DNA of 64,000 bases from Congeria kusceri. Its lineage: Eukaryota; Mollusca; Bivalvia; Myida; Dreissenidae. The notes below the pieces were generated by a model. That model was given only the letters and a program-made list of their open reading frames with translations. It was not told the DNA's origin and did no database searches. Below are positions 1 to 10,999 of the stretch, piece after piece. The stretch lies in contig JAPFQT010000084.1 in the NCBI GenBank assembly GCA_027627225.1, positions 1-64,000 of the forward strand. Reading direction: 5' to 3'. A program made the translations under genes and the position numbers. The stretch's first letter is position 1. The number at the start of each line of letters is the position of its first letter.

Positions 1-94
1 ATACTTACATGTACTATAATTGTGAAGGGTAAGTACAAGTTGTGTGTCCTAAACCGAATGTTATTGGTATTCATCCCAGGTCGTATATATTGGT

Positions 95-680
95 GAATAA
101 GTATCAATTATGCATGGCACAAATAATCGTACAATATGTGTCTATAATTTCAGGAAGCACGGGGATCCCATTCACAACAGACGACGATAGCAACAGTCGT
201 GGTACTTTCCCCTTGTAGTGGTGCAGGCTCCTGCAGACTTGAAAAGCTATACTTTGAAATATGGTACAATAAGACACACTATTCATTCTTAGCAGAATAA
301 CACCATTTAAGTCCAATTACTCTTTAAATGATCCAGCCACAGACCTACAAATAATTTTACGATTTTACGAAATGTCCTTAAATTTTTACGTAGGAACTTC
401 GTGGATACGGGACCTTGCAGACGACATGCTCGACGTTCACTAAACGTTGTCTTCACCGAGAAGTCCCGAATCACTGTAACCGGAAATGGCGACAGAGCGC
501 GCGTGTACCGGGGCAAGGTGAATGGTTTACCGGATGTCGGATTAATACAATCGAGCATGTCTAGGATGAGTTGGCAATATATCAACTCGCAAGAACCGGA
601 AGCCGACGGTCTAAAAGCACGGAACTCCCTTACACAGCGGAAATTTATGAATTTCGTTAGCAAACTATTAAATTGAATAC
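95..680 (+). repeat. Family A dispersed repeat, copy 1 (5' part)
   Basis: This stretch aligns by eye with 12590-13370 and 15930-16500, all in the same orientation. Shared landmarks are a sequence around CAATTATGCATG at the left, GACGATAGCAA, then AGACGACATG and GTAACCGGAAA followed by AAGGTGAATGG. Copy 1 and copy 2 also share a tract beginning AACCGGAAGCCGAC. A 91-codon open frame at 401-676 crosses the best-conserved part, but the other copies are broken in that frame. I do not recognise a protein family. The unit may be an old transposon or a duplicated gene fragment. Its right-hand part appears to resume at about 2020-2800, after an inserted tandem repeat. Confidence 0.55.
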
Positions 681-949
681 ATAGAAAACAAGGATATCAG
701 TAAAACTGACGGATGCTCCCCAATGCGCTTTGTCAGCAATGTTAATGTAATGAGAAGGGCAGAGATTGTAAAAGTGACTAAAAATCACTAGAACTGCAAG
801 ACCAAATCTGACATCAAATCTGTATGTGAACATACCACACAAATACATTATAAACATGAAGATGAAGTAAAATTGTAAAAATAAACATAAAATAAATTAA
901 AGAAAGTGATCGATCATTATTGTAATACCGGTATGTTTATTTCAATTCC

Positions 950-1915
950 TAGTTATTTAGTTTTCCGTCAAGCATCATTGAATTTCGTATAGCGGTTCCT
1001 GAGAAATAGATATGACACAATGACATCTTTAAAGTCCTGAAACCCCAAGAAAAATCAGTAAAGCGGAACTCCTCTTGGCAATGAAGCTTCCCATAAAGTC
1101 TTATTGAAATCTGGCAAGTAGTTGCTGAGAAAAAGCCCGTACAAGAATTGTGCACTATAAACTAATTTTAAAAATCTTCAAAGTACCAAAACTCTTAAAA
1201 AAATCATTGAAGCGGAGCATCCTGGTAATATGCACAACTCCTCTTGGTAATGAAGAGTTCTATTAAATTTCAATAAAATCTGTCCTTTAGTTGCTGAGAA
1301 AAAGCCAGGATATGACTCGTGCACTATATAAAAATCTTCAAAGTCCCATAACTCCGAGACAAATCATTGAAGCGGAACCTCCTGGTAATATGCACAACTT
1401 CTCTTGGTTATGAAGCTTCCTATGCTTTTCGCTGAATTCCGGCCAGTAGTTGCTGAGAAAAAGCCTGGACAAGAAAGTCAAGAATTGTGCACTATGTACT
1501 AATTTCGGAAATCTTCAAGTCCCATAACTCTGAGAAAAATAATTGAAGCGAAACGTCCTGGTAATATACACACCTCCTCTTGGTAATGAAGCTTCCCATA
1601 AAGTTTTGTTGAATTCTGGACAGTAATTGTTGAGAAATAGCCCGGACAAGAAAGTCAATAATTGTTCACTATATACCTATTTCAGAAATCTTCAAAGTCT
1701 CATAACTCTGAGAAAAATCAATGAAGCGGAACGTCCTGGTAAAATGCACATCTCCTCTTGGTAATGAAGCTTCCCATAAAGTTTCGTTGAATTCCGGCTA
1801 TAAGTTGCTGAGAAATAGCCCGGACAGTAAAGTGGGACAAAAGGACGGGCGGAATGGGGATGGACGGACAAGGCGGCGACTATACGCTCCAACGAAATTT
1901 TTCGGGGAGCATAAT
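950..1915 (+). repeat. Tandem repeat, about 160-177 bp unit
   Basis: At least four to five diverged copies. The recurring landmark AAATCATTGAAGCGGA appears near 1050, 1198, 1360, 1537 and 1712, and each copy carries TCCTCTTGGTAATGAAGCTT and GTTGCTGAGAAA. The right end closes with a GGACGG-rich stretch and TCGGGGAGCATAATAAA. I recall this as a common terminal motif of mollusc dispersed repeats. Related sequence occurs at 53960-54330. No coding capacity. Confidence 0.8.
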
Positions 1916-2019
1916 AAAGTAACACAAAGATTTGTTTGTTTCTCTAAATGGTGGAACTGTATATTCCTGAGCCCTAGGAGGAAATTGCATTGATGTCCTG
2001 AGATTTGAGGAATATGGAG

Positions 2020-2800
2020 CCCTGTTTTATCGTCACTGAGTTTACAAGCATATATATGTTGGATTACTTGCAAATCTCGTATATTTCAATTTCAGTCAAT
2101 ATACGGATTCACCCGACATATATTGTAATGTATACAACAAGCATATATATGAAATTCTGATTCGCACTCGTCAACATTTGCTACTTTTAGATAAAACGGA
2201 ATATTCAGTCGTACAGACAATATAGACAGACAAATATTGCAATAATTACTTATAATACAACATATATATTTTTCAATTGAACTTCAAGTGAGTACATATA
2301 AATCTTGCATAATATACACGTTAATGTTAGGAATAAACAAATAACAAACGGACAACATCATACTGAATATGCTGAACCTGATTCTATCATGACACATGCA
2401 GAGTTTTCTATAGACAAAGAACAAAAATTTATAGGTTGTTAATTCGCCATTAAACAACGCAAAAAAATAGTTCCGAAACTGTAAAATACAGTTCGCATTG
2501 TAATTTTAGACTTTAATGTCAGATCATGTTTGAATCAAAGTCAGTTTTCCCATTATCGTTGTTTGTCGTTCTCATGCGCGTCTATTAAGGCCACTCCGGC
2601 TAACGCCTTGTGATTTAATCACTATGCATCCTAACTCGAAATCGTTGTTTATAAGCCGATAAACAACGAGAAATCGAAAGTTATTTCTTACATCAAACTG
2701 CCGAATTTTGATTCTATAATTATAAGAATAACTTTTCGACAACCTTTTGTCAGTTGTCTTTTTTTTTCGTTTCAGAGAAAAGTCTTCAGAAGTCTTGAGG
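2020..2800 (+). repeat. Family A dispersed repeat, copy 1 (3' part)
   Basis: This segment matches 16500-16800 (CGTCAACATTTGCT, GACAGACAAAT, GCAATAATT, then a T-rich stretch and CGTTTCAGAGAAAAGTC), and its first part matches about 14620-14760. Together with 95-680 it suggests a duplicated unit well over 1 kb that has since been split by the tandem repeat at 950-1915. A family B palindrome fragment lies within 2410-2790. No open reading frame of note. Confidence 0.45.
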
Positions 2801-4175
2801 GTCTGTCTACTGATCACGTCGTACTAATTCCAACACATCCGCACAACCACAGCATCCAAATACTATCAGTTGTTTTACCTCTAACAACCATACTTAAAAT
2901 GTACTCTCATTAAGTAAAATTAATTTTATTATTTTATAAAATCCACTAATAAAAGACCGTACTAGCGTAAGTAGATAGATTAAAAACAACAACAACACAA
3001 CAAATGCTGTTCAGAATATTCGAATTGTTAATAAACACTCAACATACATATTTAATATACGTATTTATTAATAAATAAATATAATTAAAGTTTCGATGTG
3101 ACCTGAAAATATTTTAAAACTTGTATATGCATATTTCCTTTAAATATGCAATTAAACACGAATTCCTTTGGTAATTTAGTCAAACATATATAGACAGTAA
3201 ATTACATACTATTAAGATGTAGGCAAAGTTAAACTATTCTAACATAATATTTGCAAATTTTTCAATAGACAACAAAATTATCGTTGTTTAACTACCCAAT
3301 AAACAACGCAAAAAGAAGTTCCGATTTTGAGTGGAGCATAGCAGAAAGAAGTTCCAATTACAATTGCAAAAATATTTGTCAAATTATGTTAGAATCGAAA
3401 TAATTTTCGCATTATCGTTGTTTATCTGCCAATAAACAACTCTTTGTCGTTCTGACGCGTGCCTATTAAACAACTCGGGCTAACGCCCTCGTGGTTTAAT
3501 TCATTCTCATAAGATTTCCAAATCGTTGTTTATTCTCCGATAAACAACAATAATTCGAAAATTATTTCTTTATAATTCTAACATGTTACTCTCTGATTTG
3601 TCTATAGACAAGAACAGAATTATCATTGTTATACTACATAATAAATAACGCAAAAACAAGTCCCGATTCTGAGCGGAGCATAGTAAAAAGAAATTCCAAT
3701 TACCGTTGCAAAAACATAAGTCAGAATCGAAATAATAGACAACTCTTTGTCGTTCTGATGCGTGCCTATCAAACAACTCGGGCTAACGCCCTCGTTGTTT
3801 AATTCATACTCGTAAGAACTCCAAATCGTTGTTAATTGGCCGATAAACAACAATAAATAGAGAATAATTTCTTTATAATTTTAACATGTTACTCTCTGAT
3901 TTTTTGTATAGACAAAGAACAAAAATATCGTTTTTAAGCTTCCCAATAAACAACGCAAAAAGAAGTCCCGATTCTGAGCGAAGCAAAGTAAAAAGTAGTT
4001 CCATTACAATTGCAAAAATATGTCTAAAAATTCGTATTATTGTTGTTTATATGGCAATTAACAACTCTTTGTCTTTCTAATGACTGGTAATTAAATAACT
4101 CGGACTTACGCCCTCGTGGTTAAATTTCAAAATTGTTGTTTATTGACCGATAAACAACGATAAATCGAAAATTAT
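2410..4175 (+). repeat. Family B nested-palindrome element, four copies
   Basis: Four tandem or near-tandem copies start near 2410, 3268, 3601 and 3908; the last three have a period of about 310-330 bp. Each begins with TCTATAGACAAAGAAC, then a hairpin (GTTGTTTA ... TAAACAAC), a TTCTGAGCGGAGCAT motif, and a second set of arms, ATCGTTGTTTAT and ATAAACAACGAT. These enclose a centre with GTCGTTCTGATGCG and GGGCTAACGCCCTCG. Reverse-oriented relatives occur at 8925-9560, 10735-10990 and 63345-63660. No open frame; a non-autonomous fold-back or MITE-like family is likely. 2820-3260 is AT-rich spacer with nothing recognisable. Confidence 0.7.
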
Positions 4176-4730
4176 TTCTTAACTAATAGACTAACTGAAA
4201 ATAATATACACTATTTTTGCCTAAAGTGAAATGGTGGTTAACAGTAAATACATGAAAGATATATAGTTGATAAAATCAGCAACTAGAAGTCAATCGGAGA
4301 GCACAGACCTTCGCCAAGTATATATTTCGGTTAAACAAGCACCCAAAGCAGTCCTTGAAGAGTTATAGAGCACAATGTGGCAAATTGACGTATCTCTCGA
4401 TAATAAAGGATACGTTCAACGTTCCTGGATCCAAGCGATGATCCGAATCACCATTAAATATGAAAACGTGTTCATTCGCCCGTTTCAAACTTTCTCAGAA
4501 TGGTTCATACCAATTCGTTCCTAACTTAAGTCGCTAACAGACCTACAGACAGACCAACTAGCGCCGACAACAAGCATTTCATTTTTGGCGGAGGTTAATA
4601 TCGTTAAACGCTTCCTATATAACATAATACTGTATTACAATGCATTAAAATACCTTTAATTACGTTAGCAGAATTATTGTCTAAGTATTTGCGTGCTATT
4701 ATCGTTCATACGTTTATTATTACGACTATT
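4176..4730. repeat. AT-rich spacer with a dispersed-repeat fragment
   Basis: 4290-4580 resembles the mollusc-type repeat that contains a GATCCGAATCACC motif and ends in a run of GACAGAC-type sequence. A weaker relative sits at 4985-5150. Neither codes for protein. The remainder is AT-rich without recognisable features. Confidence 0.35.
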
Positions 4731-4732
4731 AC

Positions 4733-4820
4733 ATGTGTTTTATTGTAGTAGTGGTAGTAGCAGTAGCGGTTGTTGCTGTAGCGGAAGTAAGTGTTGTTGT
4801 TGTAGTTGTGGTACAAATCA
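4733..4820. repeat. GTT/GTA-type trinucleotide microsatellite
   Basis: Imperfect trinucleotide repeat of GTA, GTT and GTG units. Valine-rich and threonine-rich open frames on the two strands come from this low-complexity tract and are not genes. Confidence 0.8.
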
Positions 4821-4837
4821 TAGATAGAGACCGTCTC

Positions 4838-4965
4838 GCAATTTCACGATATCCTCGTGCACAGTTGTACATGTTGACACCTGTACAATCAAGACAAGGT
4901 TTCTCACCAATCGATATCGGCAAAGCACGAGGAGGAAATCGTGAAACGCGTGTGTGGCACATAAA
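4838..4965 (+). repeat. Palindromic element C, copy 1
   Basis: The ends are imperfect inverted repeats: TTTCACGATATCCTCGTGC at the left, and GCACGAGGAGG followed by AAATCGTGAAACGCG at the right. A second copy in the same orientation is at 9606-9712. Both copies lie a short distance downstream of a family B cluster. Non-coding. Confidence 0.55.
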
Positions 4966-5149
4966 GGTTACATTTAGCTGTTGGTGTCACTTGTTTGCAT
5001 TTAATAGCAGCACGGCATCTGGAAAGCACCACTAAAATCTAACCATTTATTCATTGGCCCTTTCAAACATGCACAGAAAAGTTCATGCAAATCCGTTCAG
5101 ACACTTTTTGTTTTTTGTGTAAAGTTGCTAACAACAAACTAATAATTTG

Positions 5150-6000
5150 TTAACTCCAATAACAGTCTAGATCTACCAAAGCAAGCTTAAATGTCACGTT
5201 TATCGGCGAATGGTGAGCATTTCTAATATTTACACCACTCTGAAAGCACATTCTGTTCAGTGTCTCAGCTTTAAATCAGTATCTTTGTGTTCTGTTTACA
5301 TATATGAAATGAGACGAAATCGTCTTAGAATTTTAAGGTAACTATCCGTGACAAAAAAAAAAGAAATATTTTCGCTCCATGTGTTTGTTTATATTTCGGA
5401 CGTAAAATACGATGTTCTCTGCCGATATATGCTAACATTTAATAACTGTCAAAGTAAAAAAGTAATGGTGTATTTATAAAAGCAACAATTCTTACCGTTT
5501 AATACCCTTTATGTTGTTAAAATAAATACTTGTTGTGCAGAAAATTGTGATAAACTTACAGACTATTAATTTTTACAACGCATAAACAATTTAATAAGCA
5601 AAATTAAATTTACTTTATAATTAGAAAACGAACGTAAAAAGTATATAAATAAACTAGATATTGACAAAGGAACTAAATAGGGAACAAATCGTCACTAGAG
5701 TCAATCTAAGGAAAGCAGCTGCTGTCAGCACTTTGTTATAGAGTAACACATAGTTGTCTCCCGTGCTACTAATTGGATTTGTTGATTGTACTTGTGCTTT
5801 TTATATCAGCATTAGTTTGGTGGTGAAAACAATACTTTTAATACGAACCATATAATCACAGTTCGTTTTTATAGTATCGATATTAAAACGGGCTGAACTG
5901 CCAGCGCTAATTCGTTAATATTATGCTTCACTTCTTTTAATCTCTCAATAAAATGCCGTCGTCAAGCACAATAGTGCTCAATGTCGATTTACCGAAAATC
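5150..6000. other. AT-rich intergenic stretch
   Basis: I see no coding signal, no clear tandem structure and no RNA gene in this stretch. Confidence 0.6.
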
Positions 6001-6008
6001 AACCAATT

Positions 6009-6458
6009 TTATTTAAATGAACGATATTTTTGTGTGTGATAAATTTTATTGAGTACACCGGTACTCCCTTTCATATGATCATCTTCTCCAGAATAATCGT
6101 TAGTTGACTTATAGGTGGAAGTGAAAGCTACAAGAGACGCCCCGTTCCAGAGGCGACCCTGGGTCCTTGACAGCCCGGTATTAACAGGAGACGCCCCGTT
6201 CCAGAGGTGACCCTGGGTCTTTGAGTGCCCGGTATGAAGCACATAGTACACAGAACTTCGGAGCTCGATTTGGGGACACTGGATTTTTGAAGCCAGTTTT
6301 ACACCACTAGAACATGGATCCGCTATGAATGAGATCTCTGAACGGGACAATAATGTTACGTCTCTAATCAAGTGTACAGGAAAATAGGACACGATCATTA
6401 AAAAAGTTATGACAATGAACATATTATATTTGCAAGTATAGGATAGGAATACTTCCAT
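6009..6458 (-). CDS. Doubtful 149-codon open frame, no recognised family
   Basis: The longest open frame in the first 24 kb. The N-terminus has a hydrophobic stretch (about residues 13-30) that could be a membrane anchor or signal. The middle holds two near-identical blocks ending in LWNGAS, which come from a 58-bp tandem duplication at 6131-6246. That duplicated DNA motif also occurs at 30788-30825 inside a transposon-like element, so the frame is probably repeat DNA that happens to be open. No splice context or homology supports it. Confidence 0.15.
   Translation of the reverse strand: MEVFLSYTCKYNMFIVITFLMIVSYFPVHLIRDVTLLSRSEISFIADPCSSGVKLASKIQCPQIELRSSVYYVLHTGHSKTQGHLWNGASPVNTGLSRTQGRLWNGASLVAFTSTYKSTNDYSGEDDHMKGSTGVLNKIYHTQKYRSFK
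6131..6246. repeat. 58-bp tandem duplication
   Basis: Two adjacent copies of a GC-richer unit with GAGACGCCCCGTTCCAGAGG followed by TGACCCTGGGTC. A diverged single copy (GAGACACTCCACTCCAGATG, then TGACCCGGGT) is at 30788-30825. Confidence 0.75.
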
Positions 6459-7120
6459 GTCCGAGTCATGGTTTTGTTTTCAATAACTCAGACATCGCTC
6501 TCAAAACACGCCGATTTTATACTCGTTGTAATAACATGTAATTATTGCATTGTTTTAGAAAAAATCCCTTAAAGTCTTGACTATTGCATTTCCCGTAGGA
6601 TGCGGCATTCGTTTCGAAATACACATGTCTTAAATACGTATTCATACAAATGTGTTCAATGAATTTGTCAGTGTTAGTCGCGCATAGAGTTCTTACCATT
6701 TATAAACATCAGCAGCATCAACAATATTTAAACTGCGACTGTATAGGCTTCTGTAAGTATTGCTGTTTCCACTGGAGACCACAAAACTATTGCACGACTG
6801 TTGACCGAGACGCCACCATGAAGCCAAGACTACTGTACGTGTGGGAATCTGGTTGTCTAAATCAGTGTATGGACAAATGAGCATACACTGAGCTACGCTG
6901 CACTTAATCAACATGTTAACAAATACGAAACTCGTATGTGTACATATTGTTAAACCAAACGCGTTCACTATCGTATTTATACAATTAATCTGCGTACATT
7001 AATGTGTATTCATAATTCAATCGCACACCATTAAACTTAGTGACACAATCTCTGTATGTTGACAGGGAATATCACTGTAAAATGACTAAACTCTGCATTG
7101 CATTAATTCCTTTCAAACTG
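6459..7120. other. Intergenic, no recognisable feature
   Basis: Open frames at 6650-6968 on both strands overlap each other and show no family features. Nothing supported. Confidence 0.5.
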
Positions 7121-7121
7121 A

Positions 7122-8757
7122 GTCCGTATTCACCACTTCATTCTTAGAATTAACAAGAAATGTCTTTAAAAAAGACAATCGGCGTTGACATTAATATTGA
7201 GATATCATGTTTACCCTAAACATAATACAAGAGGACCAAGATGATCGGTTACGTGGCTTCTCGGACCCCAGATTGTTCGGTCCCCACCTATATAAGAGGA
7301 TTCCAGCTATTTCGGACATCACAAGAAAACTTCTCGGATCCCAAAATTAATGTGTGATTCATTCAATAATTATTAATATATGTACCGTGAATAAACCGAT
7401 CATACCACCCCATGTTTTCACCAGTGATACATGAATAACCTAAATAATTTACGTTAACATCATTATTACATAAATTTATCAGCCAAATATAACAAATTAA
7501 CAATGTACGAAAATAATCCCGGGAGTGAATGAACATTATTTTGTGTCAGACGCGTATAGTTATTCTTAAGTAATATGCATAATACATACACATTTCGAAA
7601 TAAATTAACCATTTATACTGTGTATCCTAAGGAAAATCCACCAGTCTTCATAAAACATTCAGCGCATTTGAAATAATGATGACTTCCATTTTTGATAACA
7701 CAAATATTACATTAGACTATATAGACTATGGCGATATAAAATAATATTCGGTAGGAATATCATGTATCAAGGGTTTCTGTGTATAATTGGTATTGCAAAT
7801 AATGTATTAATGCTACAGAAATGAAGTAAAAGCAACATGAATGTCATTTCGACGTATTCCGGGAGAGACTTATTTCACAACATGTTATTTATTAAAATAT
7901 CTCTTTTTATAGATTCATTAACATCTACTGGAGAAGTTGATAGAAATGTGCAATTCTAATTGTTTCTTTGTAGAACACAACCGCAATTCAATTTCAAATT
8001 AACATGCACGGTATGTTTCTAAACATAAATCCCCCCATTTATTGAAATATTCGCTCTTTTGATTCTCTGTACGCTATATGATGCATGTATATTATAACAG
8101 CTATACACCGGCAGGTCAACGCGCGCTATTTTTAGAATGATCGCGTTTTGAACTCGCTATCTAGAATCAATTGTTATTAATAGAGCGGCTCGCTAGGCTA
8201 AACAAAATAGTGGATTAATTATGGGAATTAATATAATATTCTATTCATGACATACAATAAGAAAATATGTTCATACTTATGCTCAGTTCTAGAGTGTATA
8301 TCGATAATATGTTTATAACTTTATTTTAACCGCTTATGTAAAGAATTATGTACATTTTAATCCCCAAAAGTACGGAACAGTTGTTGGTATACATTAAACC
8401 AGTATTGTGAGTTTGCATTCCTTAAAATTAGAAAATTTGCCCAATTCTATTGGCATTCAATATCCCGCTGCATAATTATCACAAGAAATGTAGGTCAAAA
8501 GTGATCTTAGATAGCTACGCCGAAAAATAAAGACTTAGACTCCCGAAAAGATGTGTGTGCATTTTTAGCTATACTGGCTACCGATGTCGCTTATGTTATT
8601 AATAAATAACTCTAGACAAAGAATGCTAAAATTAGCACTGGTGAACACAAATTAAAATTGAAATTAACACAGTTCTAACAAAAAAGCGGTTTGCAGAATA
8701 TTCTTTATTCTTACGTCTTAAGTCTAAGAATGGATTGGTGAATACGGGCCCAGGTTA
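7122..8757. mobile_element. TIR-flanked non-autonomous DNA element (about 1.6 kb)
   Basis: The left end contains GTATTCACCACTTCATTC then TTAGAATTAA. The right end, read on the opposite strand, contains GTATTCACCAATCCATTC then TTAGACTTAA. The same terminal sequence bounds the short MITE at 15078-15345. No transposase frame is visible inside. A separate dispersed repeat (7146-7375) lies just inside the left end. The pairing of the two ends is an inference from sequence and orientation; target-site duplications are not clear. Confidence 0.5.
7146..7375 (-). repeat. Dispersed repeat D, inverted relative of 35752-35965
   Basis: The reverse complement of this segment aligns with 35752-35965. Landmarks are AATTTTGGGA, GATCATCT, then a conserved end TTGTCTTTTTTAAAGACATT followed by TCTTG. 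About 220 bp, non-coding. Confidence 0.6.
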
Positions 8758-8924
8758 CGTTCTCTTGATTAAAATTTAATTTTAAAAGTATGTTTATTAA
8801 TTATTTTTGGAACTGTGTTTAACCACTTTACCAGTGTGTGTGTACATACAATTTCGCAGTGATCCGTCTTCCAATAAATGTCAGTGACGCGTAATCTATT
8901 AATTAAGAAATATTAATTTTCTAT

Positions 8925-9560
8925 TTATCTTTGATTATCGGCCAATAAACAACGATTTGGAGTTCTGATGCGTAGGAATTAAACCACGAGGGCATTATCC
9001 CGATTGGTTTAATAGCCACGATTCAGAACGACAAAGTGTTATTTATTGGCCGATAAACAACGATACTGCAAAATTATTTCGATTCTAACATAATCTGAAA
9101 CATATTTTTGCAATTGTAATGAGAATTTCATTTTGCTATGTAGCGCTCAGAATTGGGAGTACTTTGCGTTGTTTATCGGGTTTAACAACGATAATTCTGT
9201 TCTTTGTCTATAGAAAAATCAGCGGGTATCATGTTAGACTTTATAACTTATTTTCGATTTATCGTTGTTTATCGGCCAATAAACAACACTTTATCGTTCT
9301 GATGCGTAGGAATTAAACCACGAGGGTGTTTAATAGCCACGCATCAGAACGACAGAGTTGTTTATTGACCGATAAGCAACGATAATGCGAAACTTATTTC
9401 GATTCAAACATGATTTAACAAATATTTTTGCAATTGTAATGATAATTATTTTACTATGCTCCGCTCAGAATCGGGACTACTTTTTGCGTAGTTTATTGGG
9501 TAGTTTAACAACGATAATTGTGTTCTTCGTCTACAGAAAACTTAACGAGTAGCATGTTAG
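8925..9560 (-). repeat. Family B nested-palindrome element, two reversed copies
   Basis: Two consecutive copies in the orientation opposite to 2410-4175, ending with GAACAAAG-complement motifs and TCTATAGAAA near 9210 and 9530. The second copy shows the central palindrome most clearly: GTTCTGATGCGT and ACGCATCAGAAC flank a short spacer, and these are flanked in turn by GTTGTTTAT/ATAAACAAC arms. Confidence 0.7.
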
Positions 9561-9605
9561 ATTAGTTCTTAACTATTGCTTATACATTTACGTCGGAGAC
9601 TGTCA

Positions 9606-9712
9606 TGAAATTCACGATATCCTCGTGCACAGTGTACATGTACATTCAGCGTCAGTTTCCTGCATCGATCGAGGATGACAATGCACGAGGAAACCGAGAA
9701 ACGCGTGGTTTA
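9606..9712 (+). repeat. Palindromic element C, copy 2
   Basis: Same orientation as 4838-4965, with TTCACGATATCCTCGTGCAC at the left and GCACGAGGAAACCG then AGAAACGCGTGG at the right. Confidence 0.5.
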
Positions 9713-9789
9713 CAAAGAATGTGATTATAATACTAATAACAAGAGCTGCCAGAGAACAACGGGCTCGACTTTTCAAAGCATTTCAGTTG

Positions 9790-10560
9790 GTACATATTTT
9801 GGAAAGTGGAAGGGGCATACATTTGTTCAAATACAAAACTGAGTTATGGCAATTATTTCATCAAATTATTCCAAGTTTCAACCTTATGTACTTAATAACT
9901 TATGTAGTTTTGAAATTATAAGAGTTTTAAATATAAACTTTTACCAGAAAATCTAAGTGAAAAAGGGGCACCACTCTGTCAAAATGCAAAACAGATTTAT
10001 AGGGAGGTTGGCCCTGACACTGGAGTTGATGACAAAGGTATGTTCCTATTTTAATGTGAATAACTTATGTAGTTCTGAAGTGAAAAAGAGTTACATGGAA
10101 TGTTGCCCCTTATATTGAAGTTGTTGACAAATGTATATTCAATTTTCAAGTGAATAACTTATGTAGTTCTGAAGTTACAAAACCGTTGAATATAAACTTA
10201 AACAAGAAAATCTATGTGAAAAAGGGGCATAACTCTGTCAGAATACAAAACAGAGTTATAGGGAATATTGCCCCTGACACAGGAGCTGATGACAACGGTA
10301 TATTCCAAGATTCAAGTGAATAAATTCTGTAGTTTTGAAGTTACAAAACGTTTGAATATAAACTTTAACCAGAAAATCTACGTGAAAAGGGGGCATAACT
10401 CTGTCACAATACAAAACTGAGTTATGGGGAATGTTGCCCTTGATACTGGATTTGATGACAAGGGTATATTCCAATTTTCAAGTGAATAACTTGTGTAGTT
10501 ACGAGACTTTTGAATAAAAACTTTAACCAAATTCAGACGCGGACGCCGACGGTAGTAGGA
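9790..10560 (+). repeat. Tandem repeat, about 166 bp unit
   Basis: About four and a half copies. Each carries a GGGGCATAACTCTGTCA-like motif, ACAAAACAGAGTTAT, TGCCCCTGACAC and AGTGAATAACTTATGTAGTT. Anchors at about 10101, 10268 and 10434 give a 166-167 bp period. The array ends in CAGACGCGGACGCCGACGG. Open frames here are repeat artefacts. Confidence 0.8.
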
Positions 10561-10734
10561 AAGCTAACATATTCTTCGAATAGTAGAGCTAATAATACTC
10601 GTAATAATATAATGTTTGACATCGAGAAGCTAGTCCCGATTTCTACAAATATATCCAGCATGCTATAACAGGATTAGCTTACGCTCACTATTTTCGAATT
10701 GCAATAAAGTGTGCATTATTTAAGAAATAATTGA

Positions 10735-10990
10735 CGGGTAACTGTTTGTTATTTGGAGTTCCGATGCGTAGGAATTAAACCAGGAGGGCGGTAGCGGAAT
10801 AGTCCGAATTGCGGAATATGTTGTCAGGTCACGTTAGAATCGAAAAAAAGTATTATCGTTGTTTATCTGCTAATTTTGAGTTCTGATGGGGAGTATGGTT
10901 TAATTAGTACGCATCAGAACTCAAAATCGTTGTTAATTAGTCGATAAACGACCCTCAATCGAAAATTATTTCATAAAAATAACATAATCA
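10735..10990 (-). repeat. Family B palindromic element, partial
   Basis: Contains GGAGTTCCGATGCGTAGGAA, ATCGTTGTTTATCTGC and the counter-arm near 10930-10950. Shorter and more diverged than the copies at 8925-9560. Confidence 0.6.
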
Positions 10991-10999
10991 TTGTTCTTA

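Noticed and set aside
4729..5035. Valine-rich and threonine-rich open frames
   Set aside because: They derive from a trinucleotide microsatellite.
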